Part shown: positions 10,274-20,271 of the stretch, piece after piece
Layout of the letters: the number at the start of each line of letters is the position of its first letter
Numbering within the stretch: position 1 is the stretch's first letter
Origin: Amphritea atlantica
GTDB taxonomy: Bacteria; Pseudomonadota; Gammaproteobacteria; Pseudomonadales; Balneatricaceae
Assembly (NCBI GenBank): GCA_024397875.1
Contig: CP073344.1
Coordinates: 3,835,001-3,899,000, forward strand
DNA length: 64,000 bases
Direction: 5' to 3'
Program-made: the position numbers and the translations under genes
The notes under the pieces: model-generated
Database searches by the model: none
The model's input: the letters and a program-made list of their open reading frames with translations, nothing else
What the model was told of the DNA's origin: nothing

Positions 10274-12475
10274 ATGCCTTACCTGCAACTAGCCATACCC
10301 TCTCCTCTGCGCCGTCTGTTCGATTACCGACCGCCGCAAGGATGCTCACCTGAGTCGCTCAGACCCGGCGTGCGGGTAAAGGTACCGTTTGGCCGCAGAG
10401 AGGTCACCGGCGTGCTGATCAGAGTAACCGAGCATACGGAAGTTCCCCCGGATAAACTCAAGGCAGCAATCGCTGTGCTCGACGAAACACCGCCAATGCC
10501 GGAGTCAATATTAAAACTGGCGCGCTGGGCAGGAAACTACTATCAACACCCTCTGGGAGACGCCCTGAGTCAGGCTCTGCCGGTGCTGCTTCGCAAAGGC
10601 GATCCCTGTGAATATGCCCACCAGCACCTGTGGCGGGCAACTGCGGATGCCGACATCTCCCAACTCGGTAAAACTGCCGCCCGACAACGGGAGCTGTTGC
10701 TACTACTGCTGGAGCACCCCAACGGCATCAGCGAGGATGCGATACGCGCAGAAGGCGGACAAACTACGCTGTTGAAAAAACTGACCGATAAAGCACTTGC
10801 GGAGTCCTTTATACATAAACCGGATCACGGTCACCACGACAATCAGCCACTCCATGAAGCGCCGCTGACGCTGAACGCGGAACAGCAACAGGCAGTTCAC
10901 GCCATCATTACGGCGGATGGCTTCAAAACCTTTCTGCTACAGGGCGTGACCGGATCAGGTAAAACCGAAGTCTACCTGCAGGCGATAGAGCACTTTATCC
11001 GCCAGGGGAAGCAGGCACTGATACTGGTACCAGAGATTGGTCTGACACCTCAGACAGTAGCCCGTTTTAAGGCCCGCTTTAATCTGCCGGTCGTGGTTCT
11101 GCACTCAAACCTGACGGACCGCCAGCGGCTCGATGCCTGGCTGCAGGCCCGGGAAGGTGTTGCCCGGATAATCATCGGCACCCGTTCTGCGATCTTCACG
11201 CCATTGAAATTCCCCGGGGTGATATTTATCGACGAAGAGCATGACACCTCATTCAAGCAGCAGGATGGGTTTCGTTATAACGCACGCGATCTGGCGGTGA
11301 TGCGCGGCAATTTTGAGCAGATTCCGGTCGTACTGGGCACAGCCACCCCGGCCATTGAAAGCCTCTATAATGCTCAACAGGGGCGTTATCAGTGGTTAAA
11401 ATTAAATCAGCGAGCGGGCAACGCTCTACCGCCAAAATTTGAACTGCTGGATATTCGCCAGTTGCCCCTGCAGGACGGATTATCAGCCCCCCTTGTCCAA
11501 CAGATAAAGGACCACCTGAAACAGGGCACCCAGGTGCTTATATTCCTTAACCGCAGAGGCTTTGCCCCGACCCTGATGTGTCACGATTGCGGCTGGCTGG
11601 CCGACTGCAATCGCTGCGATGCGCATATGACCCTGCACCGCAAACCCTTTCACCTGCACTGCCACCACTGCGACAGCCAGCGCCCGGTCCCGACCACCTG
11701 CAACAGCTGTGGCAGCACAGAACTAAAACCCGTGGGCGCGGGCACCGAACGCACCGAAGAAGCCCTGCAAAAGCTGTTCCCTGGTTTTCCAGTGATCCGG
11801 GTCGACAGAGACACCACTCAACGTAAAAACGCCATGCAACAGATCATGGATCGGGTCCATCAGGGGCTTCCCTGCATTCTGATTGGCACTCAGATGCTGG
11901 CAAAGGGGCACCATTTCCCCAAAGTCACGCTGGTCGCCATTCTGAATGCCGACAGCGGCCTGTTCAGTGCTGATTTCAGAGGCATGGAGCGCACCGCTCA
12001 GCTTATTTTACAAGTCGCCGGGCGGGCGGGCAGAGCCGACCATCCTGGAAAAGTCGTGATGCAGACCCACCACGCCGATCATCCTACGATCACCAGTCTG
12101 GTCACCGAAGGCTACCAGGCCTTTGCGCAACAGGAACTCAGTCAACGAATCGCCGCTCATTTACCGCCATCGATGCACTGCGCAATGTTCAGAGCGGAGG
12201 CCCGCCACCCGGGGATGGCCGAACGCGCCCTCCGCAAACTCAGAGACCTGCTCGAACCTGACATTCTCCAGCCTCAGGGCATTCAATGGCTTGGTCCACT
12301 GCCCTCACCGATGGAAAAACGCGCCGGCCTTTTCCGAGCCCAACTAGTGCTGCAAAGCCGCGATCGCAAAGCCCTGCATCAACAGCTGCAAAACATTATC
12401 CGGGAAGCAGAAGGCGATCCGGAGGCACGCAAAGTTCGCTGGTCTGTGGATGTTGATCCAGTGGATATGCTTTAG
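10274..12475 (+). CDS. priA: Primosomal replication restart helicase PriA
   Basis: 3'-5' DNA helicase that reloads the replisome at stalled forks. 733 residues. The N-terminal 3'-DNA-binding domain (about 1-100) begins PYLQLAIPSPLRRLFDYRPP. The helicase core has Walker A GVTGSGKTEVY and Walker B DEEH, followed by a zinc module with eight Cys in CxxC pairs (around CHDCGWLADCNRCD and CNSCGS) inserted in the second helicase lobe. The start at 10274 (MPYLQL) fits the family N-terminus better than an ATG six codons upstream. A short hairpin at about 12484-12500 follows the stop but lacks a T-run. Confidence 0.96.
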   Translation: MPYLQLAIPSPLRRLFDYRPPQGCSPESLRPGVRVKVPFGRREVTGVLIRVTEHTEVPPDKLKAAIAVLDETPPMPESILKLARWAGNYYQHPLGDALSQALPVLLRKGDPCEYAHQHLWRATADADISQLGKTAARQRELLLLLLEHPNGISEDAIRAEGGQTTLLKKLTDKALAESFIHKPDHGHHDNQPLHEAPLTLNAEQQQAVHAIITADGFKTFLLQGVTGSGKTEVYLQAIEHFIRQGKQALILVPEIGLTPQTVARFKARFNLPVVVLHSNLTDRQRLDAWLQAREGVARIIIGTRSAIFTPLKFPGVIFIDEEHDTSFKQQDGFRYNARDLAVMRGNFEQIPVVLGTATPAIESLYNAQQGRYQWLKLNQRAGNALPPKFELLDIRQLPLQDGLSAPLVQQIKDHLKQGTQVLIFLNRRGFAPTLMCHDCGWLADCNRCDAHMTLHRKPFHLHCHHCDSQRPVPTTCNSCGSTELKPVGAGTERTEEALQKLFPGFPVIRVDRDTTQRKNAMQQIMDRVHQGLPCILIGTQMLAKGHHFPKVTLVAILNADSGLFSADFRGMERTAQLILQVAGRAGRADHPGKVVMQTHHADHPTITSLVTEGYQAFAQQELSQRIAAHLPPSMHCAMFRAEARHPGMAERALRKLRDLLEPDILQPQGIQWLGPLPSPMEKRAGLFRAQLVLQSRDRKALHQQLQNIIREAEGDPEARKVRWSVDVDPVDML

Positions 12476-12652
12476 CCACAAATAACCCCCTTCAGGGGTT
12501 AACAAAACGCGGACGAAAAGGGATAATACGCGGTCTTTTTTACAGACAACCGCGCAGCTGGCTTAGTTTTTATGAGTATTTTTTTATATTTCTAACCGAT
12601 AACGCTGCGTCGTTGCATCTGGCTCCTGAATTTAACCCGGTATCTTTTGAGC

Positions 12653-14338
12653 ATGAAACAACATATTGCGGACCTGATTAGTACTGCCCTGACCTCGCTG
12701 ATGGACGAAGGCACCCTGCCCGCCGACACTCAGCCCACAATCATGGTAGAGAACACCCGCGACAAGTCTCATGGGGACTTTGCATCCAACATCGCTCTGA
12801 CGCTGGCTAAGGCTGCCAAATGCAACCCGCGGGAGCTGTCACAAAAGATCTGTGCCGCACTGCCAGCCTCCGATAATGTCGAAAAAACCGAGATTGCCGG
12901 CCCCGGGTTCATTAACTTCTTTGTCAGCGATGCCTCAACCGGCAACCTGATCAAAACCATTCTGCAACACAAGAACACCTACGGTCGCAACAACGATGGC
13001 GCGGGAAAAAAGGTTCAGATTGAGTTTGTTTCAGCCAACCCGACCGGCCCCCTGCATATCGGTCACGGTCGTGGCGCTGCGGTAGGCGACTGCCTCAGTC
13101 GCCTGATGGAAGCAACGGGCTGGGAAGTGACCCGCGAGTTCTATTACAACGACGCCGGCCAACAGATCAATAACCTGGCGCTCTCGGTTCAGGCCCGCTG
13201 CAAAGGCCTGACACCGGAAGATCCAAGCTGGCCGGAAGATGGTTACCGTGGCGGTTATATTACCGATCTGGCCGAAAGTTTTATGCGCGGCGATACCGTG
13301 ACCTCTGAAGACCAGAGCTTCACCGGTACTAAAGATGCGGATGACCTTGAAGCGATTCGCCATTTTGCGGTGGCATATCTGCGCCATGAACAGGATCTTG
13401 ACCTGAAAGCCTTTGGCGTCGACTTCGATGTCTATTTTCTGGAGTCGTCTCTCTATACCGAAGGCAAGGTAGAGGAAACCGTACAGACACTGATTAAAAA
13501 TGGTTACACCTACGAAGAGGGTGGCGCCCTGTGGCTGCGCACCACCGATTTTGGTGATGACAAAGATCGCGTAATGCGCAAAACCGATGGCGGTTATACC
13601 TACTTCGTGCCCGACGTTGCCTACCATATGAATAAATGGCAGCGCGGCTTCGACACCGTCATCAACGAACAGGGCGCCGATCACCACAGCACCATCACCC
13701 GTGTCCGCGCGGGCCTGCAGGCACTCGATGCCGGCATTCCCAAAGGCTGGCCAGATTATGTACTGCACCAGATGGCAACGGTTATGCGTGGCGGCGAAGA
13801 GGTAAAAATATCCAAACGAGCTGGCAGCTACCTGACTCTGCGCGACCTGATCGACGAGGTCGGCCGCGATGCCACCCGTTTCTTCCTGGCGGCACGTAAA
13901 TCAGACAGCCATCTGAATTTTGATATCGATCTGGCGCGTTCCGAGTCAGCCGATAACCCGGTTTACTATATTCAGTATGCCCATGCGCGGGTTTGCTCAA
14001 TCTTCCGCAAACTGGCAGAAAACAACCAGCAGTGGGATGAGACAACCGGACAGGACGCTCTCGGACGTCTGGATCTCGAGTCAGAGAAACGCCTGACCAT
14101 CAAGCTGGGACGTTATCCGGAAGTGGTAAAGCGGGCAGCCGATGTGCGCGAGCCTCACCTGATCGCGACCTATCTCTATGAACTGGCCAGCGATTTCCAT
14201 ACCTATTACAACTCAGAGAAAACTCTGGTTGAAGACACCGATCTGCGCAACGCCCGCCTGACCCTTGCGGTTGCAGTCAGACACGTGCTGGCAAACGGGC
14301 TGGACCTGCTGGGTGTCAATGCTCCCGACCTGATGTAA
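12653..14338 (+). CDS. argS: Arginyl-tRNA synthetase
   Basis: Class I aminoacyl-tRNA synthetase, 561 residues, cytoplasmic. The N-terminal Add1 tRNA-recognition domain is followed by the ATP-site HIGH motif in [16 protein letters not shown], the KMSK-equivalent [12 protein letters not shown] and a C-terminal anticodon-binding DALR domain. The ATG at 12653 is preferred over a TTG two codons earlier. The SPOR-domain gene begins 14 nt downstream, so the two are probably co-transcribed. Confidence 0.97.
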   Translation: MKQHIADLISTALTSLMDEGTLPADTQPTIMVENTRDKSHGDFASNIALTLAKAAKCNPRELSQKICAALPASDNVEKTEIAGPGFINFFVSDASTGNLIKTILQHKNTYGRNNDGAGKKVQIEFVSANPTGPLHIGHGRGAAVGDCLSRLMEATGWEVTREFYYNDAGQQINNLALSVQARCKGLTPEDPSWPEDGYRGGYITDLAESFMRGDTVTSEDQSFTGTKDADDLEAIRHFAVAYLRHEQDLDLKAFGVDFDVYFLESSLYTEGKVEETVQTLIKNGYTYEEGGALWLRTTDFGDDKDRVMRKTDGGYTYFVPDVAYHMNKWQRGFDTVINEQGADHHSTITRVRAGLQALDAGIPKGWPDYVLHQMATVMRGGEEVKISKRAGSYLTLRDLIDEVGRDATRFFLAARKSDSHLNFDIDLARSESADNPVYYIQYAHARVCSIFRKLAENNQQWDETTGQDALGRLDLESEKRLTIKLGRYPEVVKRAADVREPHLIATYLYELASDFHTYYNSEKTLVEDTDLRNARLTLAVAVRHVLANGLDLLGVNAPDLM

Positions 14339-14351
14339 GAAGGCTAAACCG

Positions 14352-15041
14352 ATGGCGCGCAAAGATTACGCAAAGAAACGCAACAGCGGCACGGCAGCAA
14401 GCCGGGCGACGCGAAGCAATTCGAGGGCGAAAAGCGCGCCGGCAAAACAACCGTTTCCGCTGATACGTTCGGTTATCAGCCTGACGGTGTTAATCGGCTT
14501 CGGCTTTCTCCTGTGGCAGCTAACTTCGGTCAGGCCCGATAACAGCGATACCTCACAACCAGCAGCGACCAAAACCGCCAAAACCACTAAAGAGAGTACG
14601 GCAAAGGCCTCCAAACCGACGGCTAAAACCGCACCTGAAACAAAGCCCGCAGCATCAAAAGCAACCCAGCCGACAGCTGAACCGGCAATACCGGTCGAGG
14701 AACAGTCTGAACGGTTTGATTTCTATCAGATCCTGCCTGAAAGCGAAGTTGATACTGCCAATGTCGAACCCTATAAATCGACACCTAAAGATGCAAAATC
14801 AGCGCATACTTATATCATTCAGGCCGGTTCTTTCAAGAATCATACCGATGCGGAGCAGCTGCGGGCACGCCTTATTCTGGAAGGCCTGCCCAATGTCAAA
14901 ACTCATCGGGTGACTAATAGCAATGGCAGCATCTGGTATCAGGTACTGTCCGGCCCATTCGACAACCGTTCAATGCTGAGTAAAGCCGAAGACCGTCTCG
15001 TCAGGATGAGAATTCAGCCATTAGTACGACAGATCGACTAA
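14352..15041 (+). CDS. ftsN: SPOR-domain cell division protein, FtsN-like
   Basis: 229-residue bitopic protein: a basic cytoplasmic N-terminus (MARKDYAKKRN), one transmembrane helix at about 38-56, a low-complexity Lys/Ala/Pro/Thr linker (about 60-120) and a C-terminal SPOR domain (about 150-229, with YIIQAGSFKNHTDAEQLRARL). SPOR domains bind denuded glycan strands at the septum. Position between argS and hslVU matches the ftsN-type gene of Pseudomonas and the ftsN-hslVU order of E. coli. The linker is short compared with E. coli FtsN, and the activating E-domain motif cannot be confirmed by eye. Confidence 0.85.
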   Translation: MARKDYAKKRNSGTAASRATRSNSRAKSAPAKQPFPLIRSVISLTVLIGFGFLLWQLTSVRPDNSDTSQPAATKTAKTTKESTAKASKPTAKTAPETKPAASKATQPTAEPAIPVEEQSERFDFYQILPESEVDTANVEPYKSTPKDAKSAHTYIIQAGSFKNHTDAEQLRARLILEGLPNVKTHRVTNSNGSIWYQVLSGPFDNRSMLSKAEDRLVRMRIQPLVRQID

Positions 15042-15068
15042 ATCCCTGCGTCATCGGATATTCATAAC

Positions 15069-15096
15069 CTTGAAATAACGCTCTGCGCTCCCATAT
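15069..15096 (+). promoter_or_regulatory. sigma32 (heat-shock) promoter of hslVU
   Basis: A perfect CTTGAAA -35 box (15069-15075), a 13-nt spacer and TCCCATAT (15089-15096, 7 of 8 matches to the CCCCATNT -10 box). hslVU is a classical sigma32 operon. Start predicted near 15103. Confidence 0.85.
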
Positions 15097-15122
15097 CTAT
15101 ACTCATTGAGAATTGAGTATAG
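15097..15122 (+). promoter_or_regulatory. Inverted repeat at the hslVU transcription start
   Basis: Nine-base perfect arms CTATACTCA and TGAGTATAG separated by 8 nt. It begins immediately after the -10 box and spans the expected start, so it could be an operator or, if transcription starts slightly upstream, a 5' mRNA stem-loop. Confidence 0.6.
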
Positions 15123-15142
15123 CTATTCGGGAAAACGCACCC

Positions 15143-15676
15143 ATGACCACAATTGTTTCTGTACGTCGCGACGACCAGGTCGTTGTCGGCGGTGACGGCC
15201 AGGTTTCACTTGGCAACACCGTAATGAAAGGCACCGCCCGCAAAGTCCGCCGCCTGCCAAAGCACGATGTTATCACCGGCTTTGCCGGCAGCACCGCTGA
15301 CGCGATCACCCTGCTGGATCTGTTTGAGCAGCAACTGGAGAAACATCAGGGCAATATATTCAATGCCGTGGTTAGCCTGGCGCGGGAGTGGCGCGGTGAC
15401 CGGGTGCTGCGAAAGCTGGAAGCACTGATGCTGGTTGCCAACAAAGATAAAACCTACCTTATTTCCGGTAGTGGCGACATCATTGAACCCGAAGATGGAG
15501 TCATCGCCATCGGCTCCGGTGGTAACTATGCCCTGGCCGCAGCCCGGGCACTGGTCGCCAATACCGATCTTCCGGCCCGCGAAGTTGTTGAAAAGAGTCT
15601 GCTGATCGCTGCCGACATCTGTGTCTTTACCAACGCCAACCTGACCATTGAGCAGCTGCAGTCCACCGCAGCCTGA
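15143..15676 (+). CDS. hslV: ATP-dependent protease proteolytic subunit HslV (ClpQ)
   Basis: N-terminal-nucleophile threonine peptidase forming the double hexameric ring of the HslVU protease. After removal of Met, Thr2 ([11 protein letters not shown]) is the catalytic residue, which fixes the start at the ATG at 15143 (177 residues). The GDGQ and GSGG motifs are present. It lies 30 nt before hslU in a two-gene heat-shock operon. Confidence 0.97.
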   Translation: MTTIVSVRRDDQVVVGGDGQVSLGNTVMKGTARKVRRLPKHDVITGFAGSTADAITLLDLFEQQLEKHQGNIFNAVVSLAREWRGDRVLRKLEALMLVANKDKTYLISGSGDIIEPEDGVIAIGSGGNYALAAARALVANTDLPAREVVEKSLLIAADICVFTNANLTIEQLQSTAA

Positions 15677-15706
15677 GCCTCCGAGAACAGCCAGAGAGAA
15701 CTACTG

Positions 15707-17041
15707 ATGTCCAATATGACACCCCGCGAAATTGTTTCCGAACTCGACCGGCACATCGTCGGTCAGGCCGATGCTAAACGTTCTGTAGCGATCGCTTTGC
15801 GAAACCGCTGGCGCCGCATGCAGCTGGAGCCTGAGCTGCGCGCCGAAGTATCACCGAAGAATATCCTCATGATCGGCCCCACCGGTGTCGGTAAAACTGA
15901 GATCGCCCGGCGCCTGGCAAAACTGGCTAACGCGCCCTTTATTAAGATTGAAGCCACCAAGTTTACCGAGGTCGGTTATGTAGGCCGCGATGTAGAAACG
16001 ATTATCCGCGACCTGATGGATATGGCGATCAAAATGCTGCGTGAGCAGGCGATGGATAAAGTCAAATTCCGGGCCGAGGATTCCGCAGAAGAACGCATTC
16101 TTGACGCTCTGTTACCTCCCGTCCGCCCGACCAGTGTAGATGAGCAGCCAACCGGGCATAAGCCTGACAGCGCCACCCGACAACTGCTGCGTAAACAGCT
16201 ACGCGAGGGTAAACTGGACGATAAAGAGATCGATATCGACCTGAGTCAGACGCCGGTCGGTGTCGAGATCATGGCTCCCCCAGGCATGGAGGAGATGACC
16301 AGCCAGCTGCAGAGCATGTTCTCGAACCTGGGCAACAGCAAAACCAAGAGCAAGCGAATGAAGGTTAAAGATGCTCTGAAACAGGTGATCGACGAAGAAG
16401 CCGCCAAGATGGTGAACGATGATGACCTGAAGCAGATGGCAATCGATGCGGTTGAGCAGAACGGTATCGTCTTCCTCGACGAGATCGATAAGGTGTGCAA
16501 ACGCGAAGGCACCGGGGCGGATGTCTCCCGGGAAGGGGTACAACGGGATCTGCTGCCACTGATCGAAGGCAGCACCGTGTCCACTAAGTACGGCATGATC
16601 AAAACAGACCATATTCTGTTTATTGCATCCGGCGCGTTCCATCTGTCCAAGCCATCCGACCTGATTCCCGAACTACAGGGTCGTTTGCCAATCCGGGTTG
16701 AGCTGAAAGCACTGACGCCGGATGATTTCCGCCGCATCCTGACCGAGCCGAATGCCTCACTGACAGAGCAGTATCGGGCGTTACTGGCAACTGAGGGTGT
16801 CACCGTTGAGTATACTCAGGATGGTATCGACCGGATTGCAGAACTGGCGTACCAGGTGAATGAAAAAACTGAGAACATCGGTGCCCGTCGCCTGCATACC
16901 ATGATGGAACGACTGCTGGAAGAGATCTCCTTCACGGCGGCCGACAACGCAGGTCAGAGCATCAATGTCGACCGTGCTTATGTTGATCAGTATCTGGCAG
17001 AGCTGAGCCAGGATGAAGACCTGAGCCACTATATACTGTAG
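15707..17041 (+). CDS. hslU: ATP-dependent protease ATPase subunit HslU (ClpY)
   Basis: AAA+ unfoldase that feeds substrates into HslV. 444 residues. Walker [17 protein letters not shown], pore motif GYVG (in [10 protein letters not shown]), the I-domain (about 110-240), Walker [10 protein letters not shown], sensor R and the C-terminal tail ending EDLSHYIL, which inserts into HslV. All motifs are intact. Confidence 0.98.
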   Translation: MSNMTPREIVSELDRHIVGQADAKRSVAIALRNRWRRMQLEPELRAEVSPKNILMIGPTGVGKTEIARRLAKLANAPFIKIEATKFTEVGYVGRDVETIIRDLMDMAIKMLREQAMDKVKFRAEDSAEERILDALLPPVRPTSVDEQPTGHKPDSATRQLLRKQLREGKLDDKEIDIDLSQTPVGVEIMAPPGMEEMTSQLQSMFSNLGNSKTKSKRMKVKDALKQVIDEEAAKMVNDDDLKQMAIDAVEQNGIVFLDEIDKVCKREGTGADVSREGVQRDLLPLIEGSTVSTKYGMIKTDHILFIASGAFHLSKPSDLIPELQGRLPIRVELKALTPDDFRRILTEPNASLTEQYRALLATEGVTVEYTQDGIDRIAELAYQVNEKTENIGARRLHTMMERLLEEISFTAADNAGQSINVDRAYVDQYLAELSQDEDLSHYIL

Positions 17042-17064
17042 ACCCAACCCTTTAATCCCAGTCA

Positions 17065-17086
17065 GACGGAGCCACAAGGCTCCGTC
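17065..17086. terminator. Hairpin after hslU, without a T-run
   Basis: Nine-base arms GACGGAGCC and GGCTCCGTC around ACAA. It lies between hslU and the DUF971 gene and abuts that gene's CGGAGG ribosome binding site. There is no T-tract, so it is more likely an mRNA stabiliser or partial terminator than a strong stop. Confidence 0.55.
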
Positions 17087-17099
17087 ACCGGAGGCTGTT

Positions 17100-17477
17100 A
17101 TGGCTGCACCACTTCCCATAGATATCAGATTGCACATCAAGTCCAGAACCCTTGAACTGGAATACAGTGATCAGGAACGCTTTGAACTGACCGCGGAATT
17201 TTTGCGGGTTCACTCACCATCCGCCGAGGTTCGTGGCCATGGCAGAGGTAACGGTGTGCTGCAGACGGGCAAGCAACTGGTCGGCATAAAAGGGCTTGAG
17301 CCTGCGGGTAACTATGCACTCAAAATCATCTTTGATGATGGCCATGACAGCGGCCTGTACACCTGGGACTATCTCTACGACCTGTGCCAGCATCACGATA
17401 GCTACTGGAACCGTTATCTCGCAGCCCTGGCAGAAGCCGGCGCCACCCGGCACGGCAATATGATCGCCAAAGGCTAA
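17100..17477 (+). CDS. DUF971 (gamma-butyrobetaine hydroxylase N-terminal-like) protein
   Basis: 125 residues matching the small GBBH-like N-terminal domain family, with LELEYSDQERFELTAEFLRVHSPSAEVRGHG and the C-terminal YTWDYLYDLCQ. Stand-alone members are common next to hslVU or ubiE in gammaproteobacteria. Related small proteins are linked to iron-sulphur or cofactor handling, but no defined role can be assigned. Strong CGGAGG ribosome binding site 8 nt upstream of the ATG. Confidence 0.85.
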   Translation: MAAPLPIDIRLHIKSRTLELEYSDQERFELTAEFLRVHSPSAEVRGHGRGNGVLQTGKQLVGIKGLEPAGNYALKIIFDDGHDSGLYTWDYLYDLCQHHDSYWNRYLAALAEAGATRHGNMIAKG

Positions 17478-17618
17478 ACACTGCAACCCTTACACATCAT
17501 GGGTCGCAGAATCCGGCTTTTTATTTATCCAGATCAGTTGATGACGGAAGAATAAAGACAATTGCCTGTGGCAAAGGTAGAATGCGGCAACGCGAATTAT
17601 GCAGATTACAGGTTTTCT

Positions 17619-18380
17619 ATGACTGACCAGAAAGAATCTCAGGACAAGACCCACTTCGGCTTCGAACAGGTCAAAGTCGATGAAAAGCAGGCAAAAGTTG
17701 CCGACGTTTTTCACTCGGTTGCCAGCAAGTATGACATCATGAACGACCTGATGTCCGGGGGTATCCACCGCATCTGGAAACGCCTGACTATCGAACAGAG
17801 CGGTGTCCGTCGTGGCCATAAGGTACTGGATATTGCCGGCGGCACCGGCGATCTGACGATGCGTTTCTCCCGACTGGTAGGTTCTGAGGGCAAAGTTGTT
17901 CTGGCGGATATCAATGATTCCATGCTCAGGGTTGGTCGTGACCGGCTGATGGATCGCGGTATCACCGGCAACGTCGAATTTGTTCAGGCCAACGCTGAAG
18001 CACTGCCATTTCCTGACAACACCTTCGACTGCATCACCATCGCTTTTGGCCTGCGCAATGTCACCTTTAAAGAGAAAGCGCTGGCATCGATGGCGCGGGT
18101 ACTCAAGCCCGGCGGTAAAGTGATGGTGCTGGAGTTTTCCAAGACAGAAAACCCGCTACTGACCAAAGCCTACGATATCTACTCCTTCAATCTGCTGCCT
18201 AAAATCGGCAAACTGATCGCTGGCGACGAGGATAGCTACCGCTATCTGGCCGAGTCTATCCGTATGCACCCGGATCAGGAAACCCTGAAAAGGATGATGG
18301 AAGAAGCGGGTCTGACCCAGTGTAAGTACCAGAATATGACCGGCGGCGTTGTCGCCCTGCATACCGGGATCAAACCCTGA
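17619..18380 (+). CDS. ubiE: Ubiquinone/menaquinone C-methyltransferase UbiE
   Basis: SAM-dependent C-methyltransferase of quinone biosynthesis. 253 residues from [21 protein letters not shown] motif I is [12 protein letters not shown], with the family signatures [18 protein letters not shown] and the C-terminal [12 protein letters not shown]. An open upstream extension is ignored because the family starts shortly before THFGF. The next gene, ubiJ, starts 6 nt after the stop. Confidence 0.97.
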   Translation: MTDQKESQDKTHFGFEQVKVDEKQAKVADVFHSVASKYDIMNDLMSGGIHRIWKRLTIEQSGVRRGHKVLDIAGGTGDLTMRFSRLVGSEGKVVLADINDSMLRVGRDRLMDRGITGNVEFVQANAEALPFPDNTFDCITIAFGLRNVTFKEKALASMARVLKPGGKVMVLEFSKTENPLLTKAYDIYSFNLLPKIGKLIAGDEDSYRYLAESIRMHPDQETLKRMMEEAGLTQCKYQNMTGGVVALHTGIKP

Positions 18381-18386
18381 CCCGCC

Positions 18387-19010
18387 ATGACTATCGAGAC
18401 GATCAACGCAACATTGCTGACCCTCGCAGAAAGTACGATTAACCGGTTACTGCTTGCCAGTCCGGAAACCGTTGACCGGCTCGGCCAGCTGGACGGCAAA
18501 GTCATTGCTATTCAGCTGACCTCCCCGGCCATTTCTCTGTCGCTGCAACCCAGCGCTTCAGGCCTGCAGATAGACCAGATAGCGCGTGACGATGCAGACG
18601 TCACACTGACTGGGACAGCCGCAGACTTTTTCCAGCTGTTAAGCGCCACAGACAACAGCCAGGCGATGTTTGGCAAAACCATTAAGCTCTCGGGCGACAG
18701 TGCTCTGGCAACGCGCTTTAGTCAGGTGATGATTGATGCAGCACTGGACTGGGAGGGCATTCTGGCGCAAACGGTGGGCGACCTGCCTGCCCATGAGCTG
18801 GCCCGACTGCTGAAATGGAAAACCAGGTTTTATCTGCAGGCTGGCCACAGCCTGGTACAGAATCTGGAAGAGTATCTGAAAGAAGAGCTGCAGCTGCTGC
18901 CAAGCCAGCCGCAACTTAAGCGCTTTTACACTGAAGTGGATAGTCTGCGTCAGGAAACCGAACGGGCAGAGGCGCGGATTGAACGGCTGCGTCGGCAACT
19001 CAAAAGCTAA
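18387..19010 (+). CDS. ubiJ: Ubiquinone biosynthesis accessory factor UbiJ (SCP2 domain)
   Basis: 207 residues. An N-terminal SCP2 sterol-carrier-like domain (about 15-115) is expected to bind the isoprenoid intermediate in the Ubi metabolon. The C-terminal tail (about 165-205) is a Glu/Arg-rich coiled coil (YTEVDSLRQETERAEARIERL). It is coupled to ubiE. The usual third gene, ubiB, is absent: the next gene is convergent hemJ. Confidence 0.93.
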   Translation: MTIETINATLLTLAESTINRLLLASPETVDRLGQLDGKVIAIQLTSPAISLSLQPSASGLQIDQIARDDADVTLTGTAADFFQLLSATDNSQAMFGKTIKLSGDSALATRFSQVMIDAALDWEGILAQTVGDLPAHELARLLKWKTRFYLQAGHSLVQNLEEYLKEELQLLPSQPQLKRFYTEVDSLRQETERAEARIERLRRQLKS

Positions 19011-19102
19011 CGCTTCAGTCAGGTCCTCATAAAAAACACCCAACCGACACGCACCCTGCTGTTAATGCCCCTTCCATAAAGAAAGCCCATAAAGCAAGCC
19101 CG

Positions 19103-19516
19103 TTAAAATGGTTTTACCACCACCAACACCAGAATCGGTATAAAGATCAGCAGCGGCAACTCATTGAATAAACGGAAGTAACGCCCGCTGTTATCCAGCG
19201 TACCGGCTCGCAGTTTTCTAAGATAGACGAAACACCAGACGTGGTAACCGATCAGCAAGCCAACAAATAGCAGTTTGGCATGTAACCAGGCACCTGAGAT
19301 ACCGAAGCCCATCCACAGCCATAACCCGAAGCCCAGCGTAAACAGCGCCATAATTGACATAAAACCGAACAGCTTACCGGCCATAATCTCCAGCCGGGCA
19401 ACCTCCTGTCCCGCTTCACGGCCCTCAACATAGTGCACAAAAATACGCGGCAGATAGAAGATACCCGCCATCCAACTGGTCATTGCCAAAATATGAAACA
19501 CCTTAACCCACAACAT
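19103..19516 (-). CDS. hemJ: Protoporphyrinogen IX oxidase HemJ-type membrane protein
   Basis: 137 residues with four predicted transmembrane helices and the HemJ signature WVKVFHILAMTSWMAGIFYLPRIFVHY, whose His and Arg residues are conserved in the family. HemJ oxidises protoporphyrinogen IX in haem synthesis in bacteria lacking HemG or HemY. It starts 17 nt after the end of the downstream hydrolase gene on the minus strand and converges with ubiJ. Confidence 0.88.
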   Translation of the reverse strand: MLWVKVFHILAMTSWMAGIFYLPRIFVHYVEGREAGQEVARLEIMAGKLFGFMSIMALFTLGFGLWLWMGFGISGAWLHAKLLFVGLLIGYHVWCFVYLRKLRAGTLDNSGRYFRLFNELPLLIFIPILVLVVVKPF

Positions 19517-19533
19517 CGTTACACTCCGTGTGC

Positions 19534-20196
19534 TCAGACAGCCTGAGTCTCTATTCGCAGCTGATCACCTAATTCGACTAACAGCTTGTCGCCAGGATTA
19601 ACCGCACCGACTCCCGCAGGGGTTCCGGTAAGCACCACATCGCCCGGTAACAGGGTAAAATAATGGCTCATATAGGCGATCAGGGGGTAAACCTTGTTCA
19701 GCATATGGCTACTGTTGCCATTTTGGCGAATCTGGCCGTTCACCGTCAGACGAATCTGCTGATCCTGCAGATCACCCACCGCGACCGGTTCCAGAAAGGC
19801 CGACAGCGGGCAAGAACCATCGAACCCTTTAGATTTCTCCCAGGGATGCTGCTGTTGTTTCAGCTTGCTCTGCAGATCACGCAGCGTCAGGTCGAGGGCG
19901 ATACCCACCCCGACAATCGCTTCGCTAACCTCGGCATGGGTAGCATTTTTAAGTGTCCGGCCAATCAGGATCGCCATCTCTGTCTCAAAATGAACCGAAC
20001 CAAAATCCACCGGTACCTCAAACGATTCAGCCAGTGGCACAATAGCGGTTGAGGGCTTGATGAACAGCATCGGCGTCGTCGGAACCGGGTTATTCAGTTC
20101 CGCAGCATGGTCGGCATAGTTACGTCCGACGCAAACAACCTTACCCACGGGAAAGTTAGCTTCAGTTCCGTCTACATACTGATGTTTATACTGCAT
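19534..20196 (-). CDS. Fumarylacetoacetate hydrolase-family acylpyruvate hydrolase (YcgM-like)
   Basis: 220 residues, very similar along its length to E. coli YcgM and eukaryotic FAHD1 (KVVCVGRNYADH, LFIKPSTAI, GSVHFETEMAILIG, ALDLTLRDLQ, GDVVLTGTPAGVG). The metal-binding Glu pair lies in HFETE and the C-terminal GTP-GVG loop is intact. The likely reaction is hydrolysis of acylpyruvates or decarboxylation of oxaloacetate; the true substrate is not evident from context. Confidence 0.88.
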   Translation of the reverse strand: MQYKHQYVDGTEANFPVGKVVCVGRNYADHAAELNNPVPTTPMLFIKPSTAIVPLAESFEVPVDFGSVHFETEMAILIGRTLKNATHAEVSEAIVGVGIALDLTLRDLQSKLKQQQHPWEKSKGFDGSCPLSAFLEPVAVGDLQDQQIRLTVNGQIRQNGNSSHMLNKVYPLIAYMSHYFTLLPGDVVLTGTPAGVGAVNPGDKLLVELGDQLRIETQAV

Positions 20197-20271
20197 GATA
20201 ATGCTCCATACCGGTTGAGCGCCTGCAACGGGGCCTGCAAAGCGGCTTACAGACCCGGTTATGTTCTTCGT

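Noticed and set aside
12476..12652. Intrinsic terminator after priA
   Set aside because: AACCCC/GGGGTT can pair, but no T-run follows, so only a weak hairpin is supported.
13031..13768. 245-codon minus-strand frame inside argS
   Set aside because: It is antisense to a fully conserved argS, has no family resemblance, and is explained by codon bias of argS.
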